Below are positions 63,332 to 64,000 of a stretch of 64,000 nucleotides of DNA, one piece after another. The position numbers were made by a program, and so were the translations under genes. The notes beneath the pieces were generated by a model. The model saw only the letters and a list, made by a program, of their open reading frames with translations, was not told where the DNA came from and searched no databases. The stretch comes from Siphonodentalium dalli. Taxonomy: Eukaryota; Mollusca; Scaphopoda; Gadilida; Siphonodentaliidae. The stretch covers positions 230,158,578-230,222,577 of the forward strand of contig CP136062.1 of the NCBI GenBank assembly GCA_032622095.1, read 5' to 3'. Every line of letters begins with the position of its first letter. Position 1 is the first letter of the stretch.

Positions 63332-64000
63332 TGTCCAGTCAGTTTTAGGCAATTATCTCGTTCCTTATAAATACACCCTTAAGGCTTTACTTTATTCTTC
63401 AAGGCGCAGATATTGCCTTGTGGTAAATATGGCAATTGTTTTCAACAACTAAAGCTGTAATAAACGAAGTAACATCTTAAAAACAGCGGATTTGATAAAC
63501 ATTTAGAAAATTGAACAAGTGCAAATATTTTTTTTTTTTTGGCACACATCTTTCAAAATGATAATTTGTATCAAAACAAAAATAATTTCCCTCATCAAAT
63601 TGAAATTATTTGATCTAATACATGTTGTATGCTACGGGGTATAAAATATTACAACATCATTCCAAAATAAGACATAAACAAGCGATCGGCTGCGGACACA
63701 CATATCACGTGCACAAATAAAAGAATCCTCACCAATCTTAGCATGTTCATCCGAGACGCCCTTCGCCTAATGGAGCCCCCTGTGGCATACCCACGCGAAC
63801 CTTGAAGCACCCCCACCTAAATCACCTCACTTACGTCCATATACAGCGAAATTATACGGGAGGCAAACAAATATGATCAACACGATCGTCACCTTTCTCC
63901 AGTGATTTATGCCAGACCCGATGTTAGTCCTCTATACACACACCTAATTCCAAAAACCCCTCCCCACCCTCTCCCCACCCCCTCCCCACCCTCTCCGTAC
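63332..64000. other. Non-satellite right flank
   Basis: Single-copy-looking DNA, AT-rich to about 63,700 and more mixed after. It holds T13 at 63,528-63,540, CACGTG at about 63,706, and ends in a C-rich tract. No 34-bp monomer or 3.3-kb unit sequence remains. Two short overlapping minus-strand frames between about 63,632 and 63,815 are open for about 45-50 codons, within chance. No gene is supported. Confidence 0.8.
63957..63995 (-). other. G-quadruplex motif (C-rich on plus strand)
   Basis: The plus strand is a run of CCCC and CCC blocks separated by one to three bases (CCCCTCCCCACCCTCTCCCC and onward). The minus strand therefore has at least six G runs of 3-5 with short loops, well above the four needed for an intramolecular quadruplex; the plus strand could form an i-motif. 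It may continue beyond the window. Confidence 0.75.

Noticed and set aside
63632-63766. 44-codon minus-strand open frame in the right flank
   Set aside because: Bounded by stops, no ATG near its start, and a second frame is equally open over the same DNA; the length is within chance.

Overview
The window is almost entirely tandem repeat DNA. No protein-coding, rRNA or tRNA gene can be supported. It looks like a nuclear heterochromatic block of a multicellular eukaryote: long head-to-tail satellite, layered higher-order repeats, AT-rich intervening DNA with no long reading frames. The intervening DNA (CCGTCCGTCC-type runs, many short palindromes) would fit a marine invertebrate such as a mollusc, but that is a weak guess and nothing here identifies the species.

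Layout. (1) 1-41,717: a satellite of about 34 bp per monomer, roughly 1,200 copies, all on one strand sense, with no foreign insertion. Monomer variants form territories and higher-order repeats (HORs) of 68, 79, 102, 113, 170, 171, 238, 272, 374, 376, 510 and about 1,021/1,055 bp. A 45-bp monomer, carrying an extra 11 bp (TGTTTTAGATA type), is not seen before about 15.9 kb and is common from about 29.4 kb on. (2) 41,718-53,857: an unrelated 3,328-bp unit present as three full copies and a 2,156-bp partial copy (3.65 copies), over 99% identical by eye. Each unit holds an internal direct duplication of about 570 bp, a GC-richer island with a CRE-type palindrome, a TATA-like box, several perfect hairpins and a few short anonymous ORFs. 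(3) 53,858-63,331: the 34/45-bp satellite resumes in the same orientation and with the same variant mix as just left of the 3.3-kb array. (4) 63,332-64,000: non-satellite flank with a T13 run and a C-rich tract whose complement is a strong G-quadruplex motif; this is the right edge of the satellite locus.

Reading. The 3.3-kb array lies inside a pre-existing satellite. Its left edge falls at a hairpin loop, its right edge falls just after a TATA-like box, and both junctions show only about 2 bp of microhomology and no target-site duplication. This suits insertion of a circular or rolling-circle multimer, or unequal exchange, better than ordinary transposition. The open frames within the satellite are artefacts of a 34-bp period (34 = 1 mod 3): each frame meets the TAG in CTAGGT once per three monomers and stays open only where that monomer reads CTATGT or CTTGGT. 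There are no genes working together here; the interest lies in repeat architecture, the 3.3-kb unit and possible non-coding transcription.
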